64,000 nt of DNA from Gordonia iterans (GTDB taxonomy: Bacteria > Actinomycetota > Actinomycetes > Mycobacteriales > Mycobacteriaceae): NCBI RefSeq assembly GCF_002993285.1, contig NZ_CP027433.1, forward strand, positions 2,418,001 to 2,482,000, written 5' to 3'. Position 1 is the stretch's first letter. Each line of letters begins with the position of its first letter. Shown piece after piece: positions 1 through 8,861 of this stretch. The position numbers and the translations under genes are program-made. The notes below the pieces were generated by a model. The model searched no databases. It saw nothing but the letters and a program-made list of their open reading frames with translations, and was not told where the DNA came from.

Positions 1-673
1 GTGGAAGATCACCTCGGCGAACGGCTGGTGGTCGGTGTTCGGCAAGCGCAAGGCCCGCGGGAAGGGCCGCAAGGTCGGCCCGCCCGTTCACGACGACCTC
101 GTGGGCCGCGACTTCACTGCGGACGCTCCGAACCGGCTCTGGCTGACCGACATCACCGAGCACCGCACCGCCGAGGGCAAGCTCTACCTCTGCGCGATCA
201 AGGACGTGTTCAGCAACAAGATCGTCGGCTACTCCATCGACTCCAGGATGAAGTCGCGCCTGGCGGTGAACGCGCTGCGCAACGCCGTCGCCCTGCGCGG
301 CCAGGTCGCCGGTTGCGTGATCCACAGCGATAGAGGCAGTCAATTTCGCAGCCGGAAGTTCCTGCACGAGATCAACCGCCACCGCATGGTCGGATCGATG
401 GGCAGAGTCGGCGCTGCCGGCGACAACGCGGCCATGGAATCGTTCTTCAGCCTGTTGCAGAAGAACGTCCTTAACCGCCGTTCCTGGACCACCCGGGAAC
501 AGTTGCGCACCGCGATCGTCACCTGGATCGAGCGGACCTACCACCGCCGCCGGAGACAGGCCCGCCTGGGCCGTTTGACGCCCATCGAGTTCGAGACCAT
601 CATGACCAAGGACGTCGCCCTCGCGGCGTGACTAACCACTGTCACCTATCCGTGCAGCAGACCCCACGGCGGG
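1..673 (+). mobile_element. IS3-family insertion sequence, right-hand part
   Basis: The window opens inside an IS3-type element. Only the 3' portion of the transposase and about 40 bases of right flank are present; the left end and orfA lie outside. After the transposase stop at 631 the sequence TGTCACCTATCCGTGCAGCA followed by GACCCCA looks like the right terminal inverted repeat, ending near 673. This end is inferred, because the left copy is not available for comparison. Base composition drops just after this point. Confidence 0.75.
2..631 (+). CDS. IS3-family transposase OrfB (DDE integrase), 5' truncated by the window
   Basis: This is the catalytic subunit that cuts and joins IS DNA. 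The reading frame is open from base 2 (209 residues visible) and runs off the left edge, so the apparent GTG at 35 is internal. The rve integrase core is clear: Asp in LTDITEH, Asp in VIHSDRGSQF and Glu in NAAMESFFSLLQ form the DDE triad, followed by the typical C-terminal RRRRQARLGRLTPIEFE segment. In IS3 elements OrfB is normally made as an OrfAB fusion by programmed -1 frameshifting; that site is outside the window. The visible part has no frameshift, so the element may be active. Confidence 0.9.
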   Translation, partial: WKITSANGWWSVFGKRKARGKGRKVGPPVHDDLVGRDFTADAPNRLWLTDITEHRTAEGKLYLCAIKDVFSNKIVGYSIDSRMKSRLAVNALRNAVALRGQVAGCVIHSDRGSQFRSRKFLHEINRHRMVGSMGRVGAAGDNAAMESFFSLLQKNVLNRRSWTTREQLRTAIVTWIERTYHRRRRQARLGRLTPIEFETIMTKDVALAA

Positions 674-1110
674 AGATTGCCGCTTGGAAACGGGCCGAGC
701 TGCTGCGCTCTACGAGCGGATTAGCGCGACTATCGTACGGACGACAAGCAATTCTCGCTCAGGCATACGAAACTATGGTAAATCTCGGAGGTGGGGCTTC
801 CGACCCGTTCGACGCGGAAACGACCGGTGCTCCACACCCGATTCATTCAGTGACAATGATGACTGTCCTAGTGGAACGTCTTGCCTTGATAGACGCAGAT
901 CTTGCGGGGGCGGCCAGAGACGTCGCTCAGCTACATAAAGAATCTCTGTCGACCGCAATCTACTCCTACACCGGGGGCCCCACTGACGAAGTAGACACTC
1001 TCATGGTCGACAACGAGGAGTTGTCGCGGCGACACCGCGCCCTGACCACAGCCTTCCACAAATCGGTAGGACGAAACCAGTCGATCGTCACGTTTCGGTG
1101 GAGGTTCTGA
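628..1110 (+). pseudogene. Truncated hypothetical ORF at the IS junction
   Basis: A 160-codon frame is open through the IS end into chromosomal DNA. The first ~15 codons are IS-derived, so the native start has probably been removed by the insertion. The remainder (from about 675) reads as plausible protein with a helical, charged C-terminal half (VERLALIDADLAGAARDVA, then NEELSRRHRALTTAFHK) and ends at a TGA at 1108. GC is lower than in the rest of the window, as in the next two genes. I do not recognise the family. It could also be chance coding in an AT-richer region. Confidence 0.4.
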
Positions 1111-1186
1111 CCTGTAGCGACAGGCGCGACCAGTGGTCGGGAGGTAGGCTGGGAACCGTACGAACAAACGAAGTTGAGGTCCTCGG

Positions 1187-2086
1187 ATGCCGAACATGCT
1201 GCCAGAGTCGTCCGAGTTCGACGTGCGCGATTACCTGTATATCGATCGCGAGCGAACGGGCAGTCTGCTCGCACAGCTGAGTGATGGACTTCCAGAAGAG
1301 CGAAGTGAGGCCAAGTCTCGCTCGCTCAGTATTGCCGCAGGTCTACGACGCGTCGCGTCGATTGGCAAGGAGATCGGCGAGAATAGTTCGCAGACGCTCG
1401 CACTGGCCGACCTGCATGTGTCACAGCTGGAAGAGTCAGCTACAGCCCTGGGCCTGCTCGCTGATGTCTCCGACAAAATGAGTAAGCGAAAGTTCTGGCT
1501 TCGAGGCAAAGTGAGAGACTCGATCAGCCCGGGGATGCTCCTCCGCGTGACGGCTCCGACTCAATTGAGTGATGTCGCAAGTATTGCCGGGGCTTTTCGC
1601 CGTCTCAGCACCGCACTATCTGATTCTCCCTCAGAGTTGGAAGGATTGCTAGGTACGATCGAAGCACTATACGGCGATTCAATCACGGTGTCTGTACGCA
1701 CCGCCGTCGCCGACGACTACGAGGTCGGCTTCATGGGCGAGATACCGCACGCACACGAGTTCGGTCCAATGCGCCGGGAGCTACTACTTTCTCAAGTTGG
1801 ATCCGAACCAAGCGAGATGACTACGCTATTGCAGGTCGCGGCAATCCCGACTGAACGCGAAAAACTCTCTCCTGAACAGATTCTTGCGCAGATTAGACCG
1901 CACATAAATCGGCTTACAGCAAGAGGATCAGCTATAGATCGAGCAGCGCTGGACCAACTGGCAGCCAGCCTTGGTGGAATGCTCACCGCGACAGGCTTCG
2001 TAGCCGCACCATCATGGCCTGCGATTGGGGTCGTTCCCCTCGCGATCTACAGAGCAGTCCAGAGGCCATCACTGGACATCGAATAA
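1187..2086 (+). CDS. DUF6414-like protein
   Basis: Hypothetical protein of 299 residues. The N-terminal signature DYLYIDRERTGSLLAQLSDGL resembles the opening of DUF6414 proteins, whose function is not established. No signal peptide or clear membrane span; the C-terminal 25 residues are hydrophobic (GFVAAPSWPAIGVVPLAIY) and might associate with membrane. The start ATG at 1187 is chosen because GAGG lies 7 bases upstream. Codon use is less GC-biased than in flanking genes, suggesting horizontal origin together with the next small gene. The family assignment is from memory of the N-terminal motif and is moderately sure. Confidence 0.6.
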   Translation: MPNMLPESSEFDVRDYLYIDRERTGSLLAQLSDGLPEERSEAKSRSLSIAAGLRRVASIGKEIGENSSQTLALADLHVSQLEESATALGLLADVSDKMSKRKFWLRGKVRDSISPGMLLRVTAPTQLSDVASIAGAFRRLSTALSDSPSELEGLLGTIEALYGDSITVSVRTAVADDYEVGFMGEIPHAHEFGPMRRELLLSQVGSEPSEMTTLLQVAAIPTEREKLSPEQILAQIRPHINRLTARGSAIDRAALDQLAASLGGMLTATGFVAAPSWPAIGVVPLAIYRAVQRPSLDIE

Positions 2087-2125
2087 CGTCAATTTGTCAG
2101 CTGTGCGCAACTTCTGGAGATTTAT

Positions 2126-2320
2126 ATGGTTTACAACAGCATTGGTGACTGGGTCAAGGAGAACCGCAGTTCCGACTGTCCGATCTGCGGTTCGGACAGT
2201 ATTGGTGTGCGACAACTGGAGACCGGCGAAACGGAGTTGCGCCGGTGCGACGATGGCCACGAGTTTGAAGCGAAGGCATGGGTGTGGTCCAAGCCTGGCG
2301 ACGCAACGCGATTCGACTAG
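2126..2320 (+). CDS. Small zinc-ribbon protein (64 aa)
   Basis: A short protein with CPICGS near residue 18 and CDDGHEF near residue 41, giving a CxxC...CxxxH pattern consistent with one zinc ribbon. It starts 39 bases after the DUF6414-like gene, in the same direction, with a good GGAG 7 bases before the ATG, so the two are probably co-transcribed. No catalytic domain is present. A nucleic-acid or protein-binding role is possible but only inferred from the fold type. Confidence 0.6.
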   Translation: MVYNSIGDWVKENRSSDCPICGSDSIGVRQLETGETELRRCDDGHEFEAKAWVWSKPGDATRFD

Positions 2321-2429
2321 CCCACCGGACGTCGAGAGCGTGACAGGTACAGGACGAGCGCCCGGATTTCTCGCCAAGAAGTCTGGCACAGCGGCATCGG
2401 CAGTTCGAGAAGAACCCCCAGGTCGCCCT

Positions 2430-2466
2430 CGCCAACTAGCTGGCAGAATCGCCAACTAGCCTGGCG
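2430..2466. repeat. Direct repeat of an imperfect palindrome, GCCAACTAGC
   Basis: TCGCCAACTAGC occurs at 2429-2440 and again at 2449-2460, each followed by TGGC or CTGGC. Each copy is close to palindromic (GCCAnCTAGnTGGC). The pair sits between the end of the accessory patch and the convergent arsR, and may be a protein-binding site or the edge of the acquired segment. Confidence 0.4.
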
Positions 2467-2502
2467 TACCACAGACACCTATCCCTGAACGGGAACTCAC
2501 CT

Positions 2503-2856
2503 TCAGCAACAGGTGTTGAGGACCCCACGAAGCGCTTCGAGATTGGCGGGTTCAGCGCGGTAGAAATTGTTCACACCACGACGTTCCGAGGTGACTAGCC
2601 CTGCGCCACGAAGCTGATTGAGGTGATGCGTCGCGGTGCCGCCGGAGACGCCGACCGCGGACGCGAGGTCACTGGCTGTCTTCTCGCGAGTCGGCTCGGC
2701 CATGAGCAGAGACATCATCTGGATGCGGATCGGGTCGGCGAGAGCCTTGAGCCGCAGCGCGAGTTCCAGAGCGTTGTCGGTCGACATCGGGCCGGCAGCC
2801 AAAGGAGCGCAGCAGATCGGAGCGCTGACGTCGACAACAGGCAGTGACTTGGGCAT
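2503..2856 (-). CDS. arsR: ArsR/SmtB-family arsenic-responsive repressor
   Basis: A winged-helix metalloregulator of 117 residues. The core (LRLKALADPIRIQMMSLL, then SGGTATHHLNQLRGAGLVTSERRG) is typical ArsR. Cysteine pairs at both ends (ICCAP near residue 15 and the terminal TCC) resemble the As(III) site of Corynebacterium-type ArsR, which uses an N-terminal vicinal pair plus a third Cys. It is transcribed away from the arsI-arsR-acr3-arsC genes across a 97-base gap that holds two similar inverted repeats. It probably represses both directions and is released by arsenite or antimonite. Confidence 0.9.
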   Translation of the reverse strand: MPKSLPVVDVSAPICCAPLAAGPMSTDNALELALRLKALADPIRIQMMSLLMAEPTREKTASDLASAVGVSGGTATHHLNQLRGAGLVTSERRGVNNFYRAEPANLEALRGVLNTCC

Positions 2857-2875
2857 GGGTCCAATCTACCTAACC

Positions 2876-2939
2876 CTTTGACATGTATCAAAGTACTGGG
2901 ATATAACGGAATAGTCGGATACTTCGACATCCATCAAAG
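2876..2939. promoter_or_regulatory. Two ArsR-type operators in the divergent ars promoter
   Basis: CTTTGA-N6-TCAAAG at 2876-2893 and CTTCGA-N6-TCAAAG at 2922-2939 share the same inverted-repeat layout and the central ACAT, 46 bases apart. One is next to arsR, the other just before the GGAGG of arsI. The layout suits one dimer site per promoter. A related sequence precedes the second arsR. The binding protein is inferred. Confidence 0.6.
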
Positions 2940-2953
2940 CCTTGGAGGTTCTC

Positions 2954-3426
2954 ATGTCTCGCGTGCAACTCGCCCTTAATGTTGACGATCTGGAAGCGTC
3001 GATCGCGTTCTACAGCAAGCTGTTCAACACCGCCCCGCGAAGGTTAAGCCCGGGTACGCGAACTTCGCGATCGCCGAACCCGCACTGAAGCTGGTTCTGC
3101 TGGAGAATCGCGGCGATGGCGGCACCATCAACCATCTCGGTGTCGAAGTGGACTCCAGCGACACCGTTCACGGCGAGATCGCCCGCCTCGCCGGCGAAGG
3201 ATTGTTCACCGAGGAGCAGATCAACACCACCTGCTGCTTCGCCACCCAGGACAAGGTGTGGGTCGGCGCTCCTGACGGGGAACGCTGGGAGGTCTACACC
3301 GTCCTGGCCGACTCGGACACCTTCGGTGAAGCGCCCGACCTCGCCTCGGAGGGTTCGGACCTGGGCCTGACGCAGGCCTCGCCCGACTCGTCAGAGTGCT
3401 GCACACCAGCCTCTTCGTGCTGCTGA
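2954..3426 (+). pseudogene. arsI: ArsI/CadI-family VOC metalloenzyme, frameshifted
   Basis: The family includes the Fe(II)-dependent C-As lyase that demethylates trivalent organoarsenicals. ATG at 2954 has GGAGG 6 bases before it. The frame reads MSRVQLALNVDDLEASIAFY, then shifts near 3033 (GCCCCGCGAAG, where one G seems missing) and resumes as KVKPGYANFAIAEPALKLVLLE through to 3426. Restoring one base gives 157 residues, the usual size. Downstream are a metal-site His (NHLGVEV), the vicinal Cys pair in NTTCCFA, the Glu in ERWEVYTV and a Cys-rich tail ending SSCC. Residue 5 is Gln where other members have His. Either a recent pseudogene or an assembly error. Confidence 0.85.
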
Positions 3427-3474
3427 AGCTGCATTCACCGCGCCGCCCTTCGTGTTGCAGACAGTATCGATAGC

Positions 3475-3490
3475 TGTCAATATTGATACA
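3475..3490. promoter_or_regulatory. Probable ArsR operator before the second arsR
   Basis: TGTCAATATTGATACA is nearly palindromic around a perfect core TCAATATTGA (3477-3486) and abuts the ATG of the second arsR. The outer bases resemble the ATGTATCAA arm of the operators at 2.88 kb. Its position over the start codon suggests autoregulation and perhaps a leaderless or very short-leader transcript. Confidence 0.5.
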
Positions 3491-3852
3491 TGTCGAAGTC
3501 GTTGAGGATTGAAGGCTCGCCGGTGCGGTGTTCGCCGCTGGTGCGTGAGCCGTTGACGCCCGAGCAGGCGGTGCAGGCGGCCGCGGTGTTCAAGGCGCTC
3601 GCCGATCCGGTGCGGTTGCAGTTGTTCAGCCTGATCGCCAGCCACGACGGCGGTCAGGCGTGCGTGTGCGACATCTCGCCGGCGGTCGATGTCTCGCAGC
3701 CGACGGTCTCCCACCACTTGAAGGTCCTGCGGACCGCTGGGCTCCTGGAGTCCGAGCGTCGCGGATCGTGGGTGCACTATCGGGTGGTGCCGGCCGCCCT
3801 CGACGTCGTCGCCGGCATCGTGGCACCGCTGACCGGGAAGGCCCTGGCATGA
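3490..3852 (+). CDS. arsR: Second ArsR-family repressor
   Basis: A 120-residue winged-helix regulator with the classical alpha3 metal motif CVCD ([13 protein letters not shown]) just before the recognition helix ([24 protein letters not shown]). This is a different inducer-binding layout from the arsR at 2.5 kb, so the cluster contains two ArsR types. Its stop overlaps the start of acr3 (ATGA), indicating translational coupling and one operon arsI-arsR-acr3-arsC. Confidence 0.92.
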   Translation: MSKSLRIEGSPVRCSPLVREPLTPEQAVQAAAVFKALADPVRLQLFSLIASHDGGQACVCDISPAVDVSQPTVSHHLKVLRTAGLLESERRGSWVHYRVVPAALDVVAGIVAPLTGKALA

Positions 3853-4940
3853 GCGTCCAGACGCCGAGCCGCAGCGTCGCCGGGAAGTTGTCGACGCTGG
3901 ACCGGTTCCTTCCGGTGTGGATCGGGTTGGCGATGGTCGCCGGACTGCTGCTCGGTCGCCAAATTCCGGGATTAAACACCGCCATCGACAAGATCCAGCT
4001 CGACGGGATCTCCCTGCCGATCGCCCTCGGGTTGCTGATCATGATGTACCCGGTCCTGGCGAAAGTCCGCTACGACCGCCTCGGCACCGTCACCGGCGAT
4101 CGACGCCTGCTCATTGGATCGCTGGTCCTGAACTGGGTTGTCGGCCCGGCACTGATGTTCGCCCTGGCGTGGCTGTTGCTGCCGGACCTGCCCGAGTACC
4201 GCACCGGACTGATCATCGTCGGCCTGGCCCGCTGCATCGCAATGGTCATCATCTGGAATGTCCTCGCCTGCGGCGACCGCGAGGCCGCGGCCGTGCTGGT
4301 GGCGATCAACTCGATATTCCAGGTCCTGATGTTCGCCGTTCTGGGGTGGTTCTACCTGTCGGTGCTGCCCGGCTGGCTCGGCCTGGAACAGACCACGATC
4401 GACGCCTCGCCCTGGCAGATCGCCAAGTCAGTGCTGATCTTCCTCGGCATCCCTCTGCTCGCCGGGTACCTCAGTCGACGGATCGGGGAACGTCGCCGCG
4501 GCAGAGACTGGTACGAACAGTCGTTCCTGCCTCGCATCGGGCCGTGGGCCCTCTACGGGCTGTTGTTCACGATCGTGCTGCTCTTCAGTCTGCAAGGCGA
4601 CCAGATCACCTCCCGTCCCGCCGACGTCGCCCGCATCGCACTGCCGCTACTGGCCTACTTCGCCATCATGTGGGGTGGCGGCTACCTCCTCGGCGCCCTC
4701 CTGGGCCTCGGCTACGAACGAACCACCACACTCGCGTTCACAGCAGCGGGCAACAACTTCGAACTCGCGATCGCCGTCGCGATCGGCACCTACGGCGCCA
4801 CCTCCGGCCAAGCCCTCGCCGGCGTCGTCGGACCACTCATCGAGGTCCCCGTCCTGGTCGCCCTGGTCTACGTCTCCCTCGCCCTCCGCAACCGGTTCAC
4901 CCCCAACACTTCTCAGCCCACCGAAAGGGGCCTGCCATGA
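3849..4940 (+). CDS. acr3: ACR3-family arsenite efflux carrier
   Basis: A 363-residue inner-membrane arsenite/H+ antiporter with about ten transmembrane segments. Family marks include a conserved Cys in the fourth/fifth helix region ([18 protein letters not shown]) and the [12 protein letters not shown] segment near the C-terminus. ATG at 3849 overlaps the upstream arsR by 4 bases, and its own TGA overlaps the arsC start by 4 bases, so stoichiometry is probably set by translational coupling. It exports As(III), including that made by ArsC. Confidence 0.95.
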   Translation: MSVQTPSRSVAGKLSTLDRFLPVWIGLAMVAGLLLGRQIPGLNTAIDKIQLDGISLPIALGLLIMMYPVLAKVRYDRLGTVTGDRRLLIGSLVLNWVVGPALMFALAWLLLPDLPEYRTGLIIVGLARCIAMVIIWNVLACGDREAAAVLVAINSIFQVLMFAVLGWFYLSVLPGWLGLEQTTIDASPWQIAKSVLIFLGIPLLAGYLSRRIGERRRGRDWYEQSFLPRIGPWALYGLLFTIVLLFSLQGDQITSRPADVARIALPLLAYFAIMWGGGYLLGALLGLGYERTTTLAFTAAGNNFELAIAVAIGTYGATSGQALAGVVGPLIEVPVLVALVYVSLALRNRFTPNTSQPTERGLP

Positions 4941-5338
4941 CACCATCCGTGCTGTTCGTCTGCGTCAAGAACGGCGGCAAGTCCGTGATGGCCGAAGGCC
5001 TCCTGCGCCAAGCCGCCGGCGATGCGATCGAGGTCCACTCGGCCGGCACCCGCCCCGGCACCGCCGTCAACGCACTCTCCGCCGAAGCCCTCGCCGAAGT
5101 CGGCGTCGACATCACCGGACACGTCCCGGTGGGCATCGACCCAGCCCTGCTCGCCCGCGTCGACAAAGTCATCACCTTGGGCCGCGAAGCCGTCGTCGAC
5201 GCCCCCGGCGTCAACGTCATCAACTGGGACACCGACGAGCCCTCCGAACGCGGTATCGACGGCATCGAACGCATGCGCCTGGTCCGCGACGACATCACCG
5301 CCCGCGTCCGAAACCTCAGCACTGAACTCAAACAGTAG
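4937..5338 (+). CDS. arsC: Arsenate reductase, low-molecular-weight phosphatase fold
   Basis: A 133-residue enzyme that reduces As(V) to As(III) for export by ACR3. The P-loop [16 protein letters not shown] carries the nucleophilic Cys (residue 9), and HSAGTRPG follows. The sequence resembles actinobacterial ArsC1/ArsC2, which use mycothiol and mycoredoxin; use of mycothiol here is inferred from taxonomy and the CVKNGGKS loop. It is the last gene of the ars operon; no obvious terminator hairpin follows. Confidence 0.92.
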   Translation: MTPSVLFVCVKNGGKSVMAEGLLRQAAGDAIEVHSAGTRPGTAVNALSAEALAEVGVDITGHVPVGIDPALLARVDKVITLGREAVVDAPGVNVINWDTDEPSERGIDGIERMRLVRDDITARVRNLSTELKQ

Positions 5339-5809
5339 GCCGCTGCTCAATAGGCGACAGAAGCAACGTCGACTCGGTGCAGATCTGGGCCCGCCATACG
5401 CACGGATTCGATATGCAGGGTGTTCCACTAGCCACCGAAGATTCGTTGATCGATCGAATCGAGGCCGTCGCTCTCAGCAACTCGTCCTACTTGAACACGT
5501 CTCATTACCAGTTCCGCATGCCGCACGCGTGGCAGCCGCAACATCCCGCACATCGAGGCCCCCGGTCGAGTCGGAGCCCCGGTCGAGTCGCAGCTGCCCG
5601 ATTCAATTCATGCCGCCGAATCAGGCAGCGGGAATCACACCGCGCAGCGGGACGCGAATCCGGCAGCATGCCCGAGATTTGACTCGTCGGCGACTCGACC
5701 TCCGGCCGCAGCCCCGCCGCAATTCGCGCTTTCTCAACAGGCGCGCCCCCAGCGGCCGTTGATTCGTCACTGTGTCGAATTAACGGACCACCCGTCCGTC
5801 GAGTCGACA
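5339..5809. other. Low-information spacer after the ars operon
   Basis: No convincing gene. A GTG frame at 5377 gives about 45 plausible residues and then arginine/serine-rich noise, so I do not call it. CCCGGTCGAGTCG occurs twice, near 5560 and 5578. The segment looks like decayed DNA continuous with the two pseudogenes that follow. Confidence 0.5.
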
Positions 5810-6355
5810 CGAATCCGTCAATCTCGCGAGACGGGCACCCGGGCTCGAGTGTCGGGTCGGCAACGTCCCGAACGAGGCCTGGGCGGGTTCTGGCTCCTCG
5901 GCACCGACATCTACAGCGCCGGATTTCCCGAGAGCGGCGAGGTCGACATCGCCGAGCACATCAACGGGTCGAACTTCGTGCACGTGGGCATCCACGGTCC
6001 GACGTCGACCGGCGGACTGGGTACCGGATCACTCGACCTGAGCGCACTCGGCGGGATCTTCGCCCCCTTGGCCGGCCGGTACACGCTCGGATCGGACAAG
6101 ACCGGCATCGACCCGTCACAGTTCCACACCTACGGAGTCACCAAGACCGGGGAGAAGCTGGGCTTCCTGTTCGACGGCGCGGAGTTCTACTCGATCAGCA
6201 AGTCGTCACCGAGCGCCGGTCAGCGCTGGGTGTTCGACAAACCCGTCTACGTGATCCTCAACCTCGCCGTCGGCGGCGACTGGCCGGGCGCACCGGACGG
6301 AAACACCACCGACTCCGCCACGGTGACAGTCGACTGGATACGCTACACACCGTAG
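5810..6355 (+). pseudogene. Glycoside hydrolase family 16 remnant, 5' part degraded
   Basis: From about 5888 the frame encodes the catalytic half of a GH16 beta-glucanase-type enzyme: GFWLLGTDIYSAGFPESG, then EVDIAEH with the two catalytic Glu residues (ExDxxE), and a beta-rich end with GGDWPGAPDG and VTVDWIRYTP. Before it, the neighbouring frame reads VGNVPNEAWAG, which joins the domain if one G is restored near 5885. Upstream of that I find no signal peptide or the expected N-terminal ~100 residues. It is probably a pseudogene of a secreted glucanase. Confidence 0.75.
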
Positions 6356-6420
6356 CGCCGTCGCCAGTCCGCTCCGCGGGCGCCCGGTCCGGCGCCGTCC
6401 ATCGACCCCAGAGAGCGATC

Positions 6421-7160
6421 ATGGCCACTCCTGCACGGACCGACACCATCGTCATCACGGGCGCCAGCGACGGAATCGGCGCGGCAGCCGCCCGCGCGCT
6501 CGCCGGCCCCGACGTGAACCTGGTCCTCGTCGGCAGATCCGCAGCCAAGACCGCCGCAGTCGCTGCCGAGACCGGCGCCATTGCGATGACGGCGGACTTC
6601 GCCAAGGCTCGACGATGTTCACGAGCTCGCCGGTCGGATCGGCGAGAAGGTCGACCGGATCGACGTCCTCGTCAACAACGCCGGAGGGACCTTTGACCCG
6701 AAGACGCCCACCGCCGACGGCCACGAGCCGAACTTCCAGATCAACCACCTCGCCCCGTTCCTGCTGACCAACCTCCTACGTGAGCGGCTGGCCGCCTCGG
6801 ACAGCGCACGGGTGATCAACACCTCCAGTCTTGGGAACCGCTGGGGCCGAGTCGATCTCGACGATCTCGACTACCGACGACGACGAGTCATTTCGCTGCA
6901 GGCCTACGGCACCAGCAAGCTGATGAACATCCTCTTCACCCGCGGGATCGCCGAGCGCTGGAACGACGACGGAATCGCCTCCGCCGCAGTTCATCCGGGA
7001 GTGGTCGCCACCAGCTTCGGCCGCGACTCGTTCCTCGTCGACCTCGGCTACCGGACACCGATAAAGCGGCTCTTCGCCCTCACGCCCGAACGGGGCGCCG
7101 CTCCCCTTGTCCGCCTCGCGCGCGGCGACGCCGGCCCTCACCGGCCTGCCCGCGGCCTGA
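6421..7160 (+). pseudogene. Short-chain dehydrogenase/reductase, frameshifted
   Basis: Starts MATPARTDTIVITGASDGIG with the TGxxxGIG cofactor motif, then loses frame near 6604 (GCCAAGGCTCGAC, apparently one extra A) and resumes as [31 protein letters not shown] and the catalytic YGTSK. After [15 protein letters not shown] (about 7120) the C-terminus is not recognisable, so a second lesion or truncation is likely. An intact member would be ~280-300 residues. Substrate unknown. Confidence 0.8.
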
Positions 7161-7428
7161 GCACTCCGCACACCGGAAGGGCGGGCCGCGGAGCCTTCTG
7201 TCAGACGCACGCAACTGGGCTTATGACGTCCCGGTTACGGAGAGGCCGGTCGAACCGCCGGCCCGGACACCTACCGTTCATCTGAGGAGACGGTGGCGAA
7301 ACTCCACCGCGATAGCTTTTCTCACGTGTACAGCGTCGTACGCGTCAAAGTCACTCGTCGGCGCACCGATTCCGAATCTGTGGGGAATCACCTTGTGCGC
7401 GGGCATGATTGAAAGAAGCGTCCGTCAG

Positions 7429-8694
7429 ATGAATCAAGACATCCGTACCGGCAGGCTCCGGAAAGGCCTTCTGTTCCCGGCTCTTCTCACCGCGGCCGCC
7501 GTCGCGCTCTCGGCCTGCGGCAGTTCGGTGAACGACGATGCCGGTTCGAACGCCGAGTCGTGCGTGGACACCTCGGGACCGGAGATCAAGATCGGCTCGC
7601 TGAATTCGCTCTCGGGCACCATGGCCATCTCCGAGGTGACGGTGCGCAATGCTATCCAGCTCGCCGTCGAGGAGATCAACGGCGCCGGCGGCGTGCTCGG
7701 CAAGCAGGTCAAGATCATCGGCGAGGACGGTGCGTCCGAGCCGACCGTGTTCGCCGAGAAGGCCGAGAAACTCATCAGCAGCGACTGCGTCGCCGCAGTG
7801 TTCGGCGGCTGGACGTCGTCGAGCCGCAAGGCCATGCTCCCGGTCTTCGAAGACCGGAACTCGCTGCTCTACTACCCCGTGCAGTACGAGGGCCTGGAAG
7901 ACTCCAAGAACATCTTCTACACCGGCGCGACGACCAATCAGCAGATCGTGCCCGCGCTCGACTACCTGAAGGAGAAGGGCGTCAAGTCGCTCTACCTGGT
8001 CGGCAGCGACTACGTGTTCCCGCAGACCGCGAACCGGGTGATCAAGGCGTACGCGGCCGCCAACGGCATGGAGATCAAGGGCGAAGACTACACGCCCCTC
8101 GGGTCCACCGACTTCTCGACCATCGTCAACAAGGTGCGCAGCGCGGACGCCGACGCCGTGTTCAACACCCTCAACGGTGATTCGAACGTCGCGTTCTTCC
8201 GCGAGTACAAGAACGTCGGTCTGACCGCCCAGGACATGCCGGTGATCTCGGTGTCCATCGCCGAGGAGGAAGTCGGCGGCATCGGCGTCCAGAACATCGA
8301 GGGGCAGCTCACCGCCTGGAACTACTACCAGACCATCGACACCCCGGTGAACAAGAAGTTCGTCGCCGCGTACAAGGCGAAGTTCGGGCAGGACAAGGTG
8401 ACCTCGGACCCGATGGAGGCCGCCTACACCTCGGTGTACCTGTGGAAGAACACCGTCGAGAAGGCGAACTCGTTCGCCGTGCCGGACATCCAGCAGGCGG
8501 CGGGAGGCGTCAGCTACGAAGCTCCGGAGGGTCTGGTCACCATCGACGGTGAGAACAACCACGTCTCCAAGACGGCCCGGATCGGCGAGATCCGCTCCGA
8601 CGGCCTGATCTACACCGTCTGGGATTCCGGCACCCCGATCGTGCCGGACCCGTACCTCAAGGGTTACCCCTGGGCCAAGGGTCTGAGCGGCTGA
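7429..8694 (+). CDS. urtA: Urea ABC transporter substrate-binding lipoprotein UrtA
   Basis: A 421-residue extracellular binding protein anchored by a lipobox ([15 protein letters not shown], Cys near residue 26). The mature part is type I periplasmic binding fold typical of UrtA/AmiC ([44 protein letters not shown]). The ATG at 7429 is preferred because a purine-rich AAAGAAG lies about 10 bases upstream and it gives a normal-length signal peptide; earlier in-frame starts at 7393 and 7405 would add non-signal residues. First gene of urtABCDE. In actinobacteria this system is usually nitrogen-controlled, but I could not identify a convincing GlnR site. Confidence 0.93.
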   Translation: MNQDIRTGRLRKGLLFPALLTAAAVALSACGSSVNDDAGSNAESCVDTSGPEIKIGSLNSLSGTMAISEVTVRNAIQLAVEEINGAGGVLGKQVKIIGEDGASEPTVFAEKAEKLISSDCVAAVFGGWTSSSRKAMLPVFEDRNSLLYYPVQYEGLEDSKNIFYTGATTNQQIVPALDYLKEKGVKSLYLVGSDYVFPQTANRVIKAYAAANGMEIKGEDYTPLGSTDFSTIVNKVRSADADAVFNTLNGDSNVAFFREYKNVGLTAQDMPVISVSIAEEEVGGIGVQNIEGQLTAWNYYQTIDTPVNKKFVAAYKAKFGQDKVTSDPMEAAYTSVYLWKNTVEKANSFAVPDIQQAAGGVSYEAPEGLVTIDGENNHVSKTARIGEIRSDGLIYTVWDSGTPIVPDPYLKGYPWAKGLSG

Positions 8695-8741
8695 CCGCCT
8701 GACGACGGCTCACTCCGCCGTCGACCCCTCGGTCCCACGGA

Positions 8742-8780
8742 CGGTCCGGTTCCGCGCCTCCACGACGCGGAACCGGACCG
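8742..8780 (+). terminator. Strong hairpin between urtA and urtB
   Basis: A perfect 15-bp stem (CGGTCCGGTTCCGCG at 8742-8756 pairing with 8766-8780) with a 9-base loop. No T-run follows. In binding-protein transporters such intercistronic stems usually stabilise the upstream mRNA or partly terminate, so that UrtA exceeds the membrane subunits. That role is inferred. Confidence 0.7.
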
Positions 8781-8861
8781 CCGGGACCTCGACCCCCGCT
8801 TCGAGCGACGGGTCTCCCCCACACTTCTCACTTTCGTGACCGACAAGGAACGAGACCTGTC

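Noticed and set aside
5377-5682. GTG-started ORF after arsC with ~45 plausible residues
   Set aside because: It becomes Arg/Ser/Pro-rich noise after the first third, has no ribosome site and no recognisable family; it lies in decayed DNA.
7286-7428. GlnR-type nitrogen control site before urtA
   Set aside because: A GAAAC occurs inside a small CGGTGG...CCACCG hairpin, but no correctly spaced second half-site was seen.
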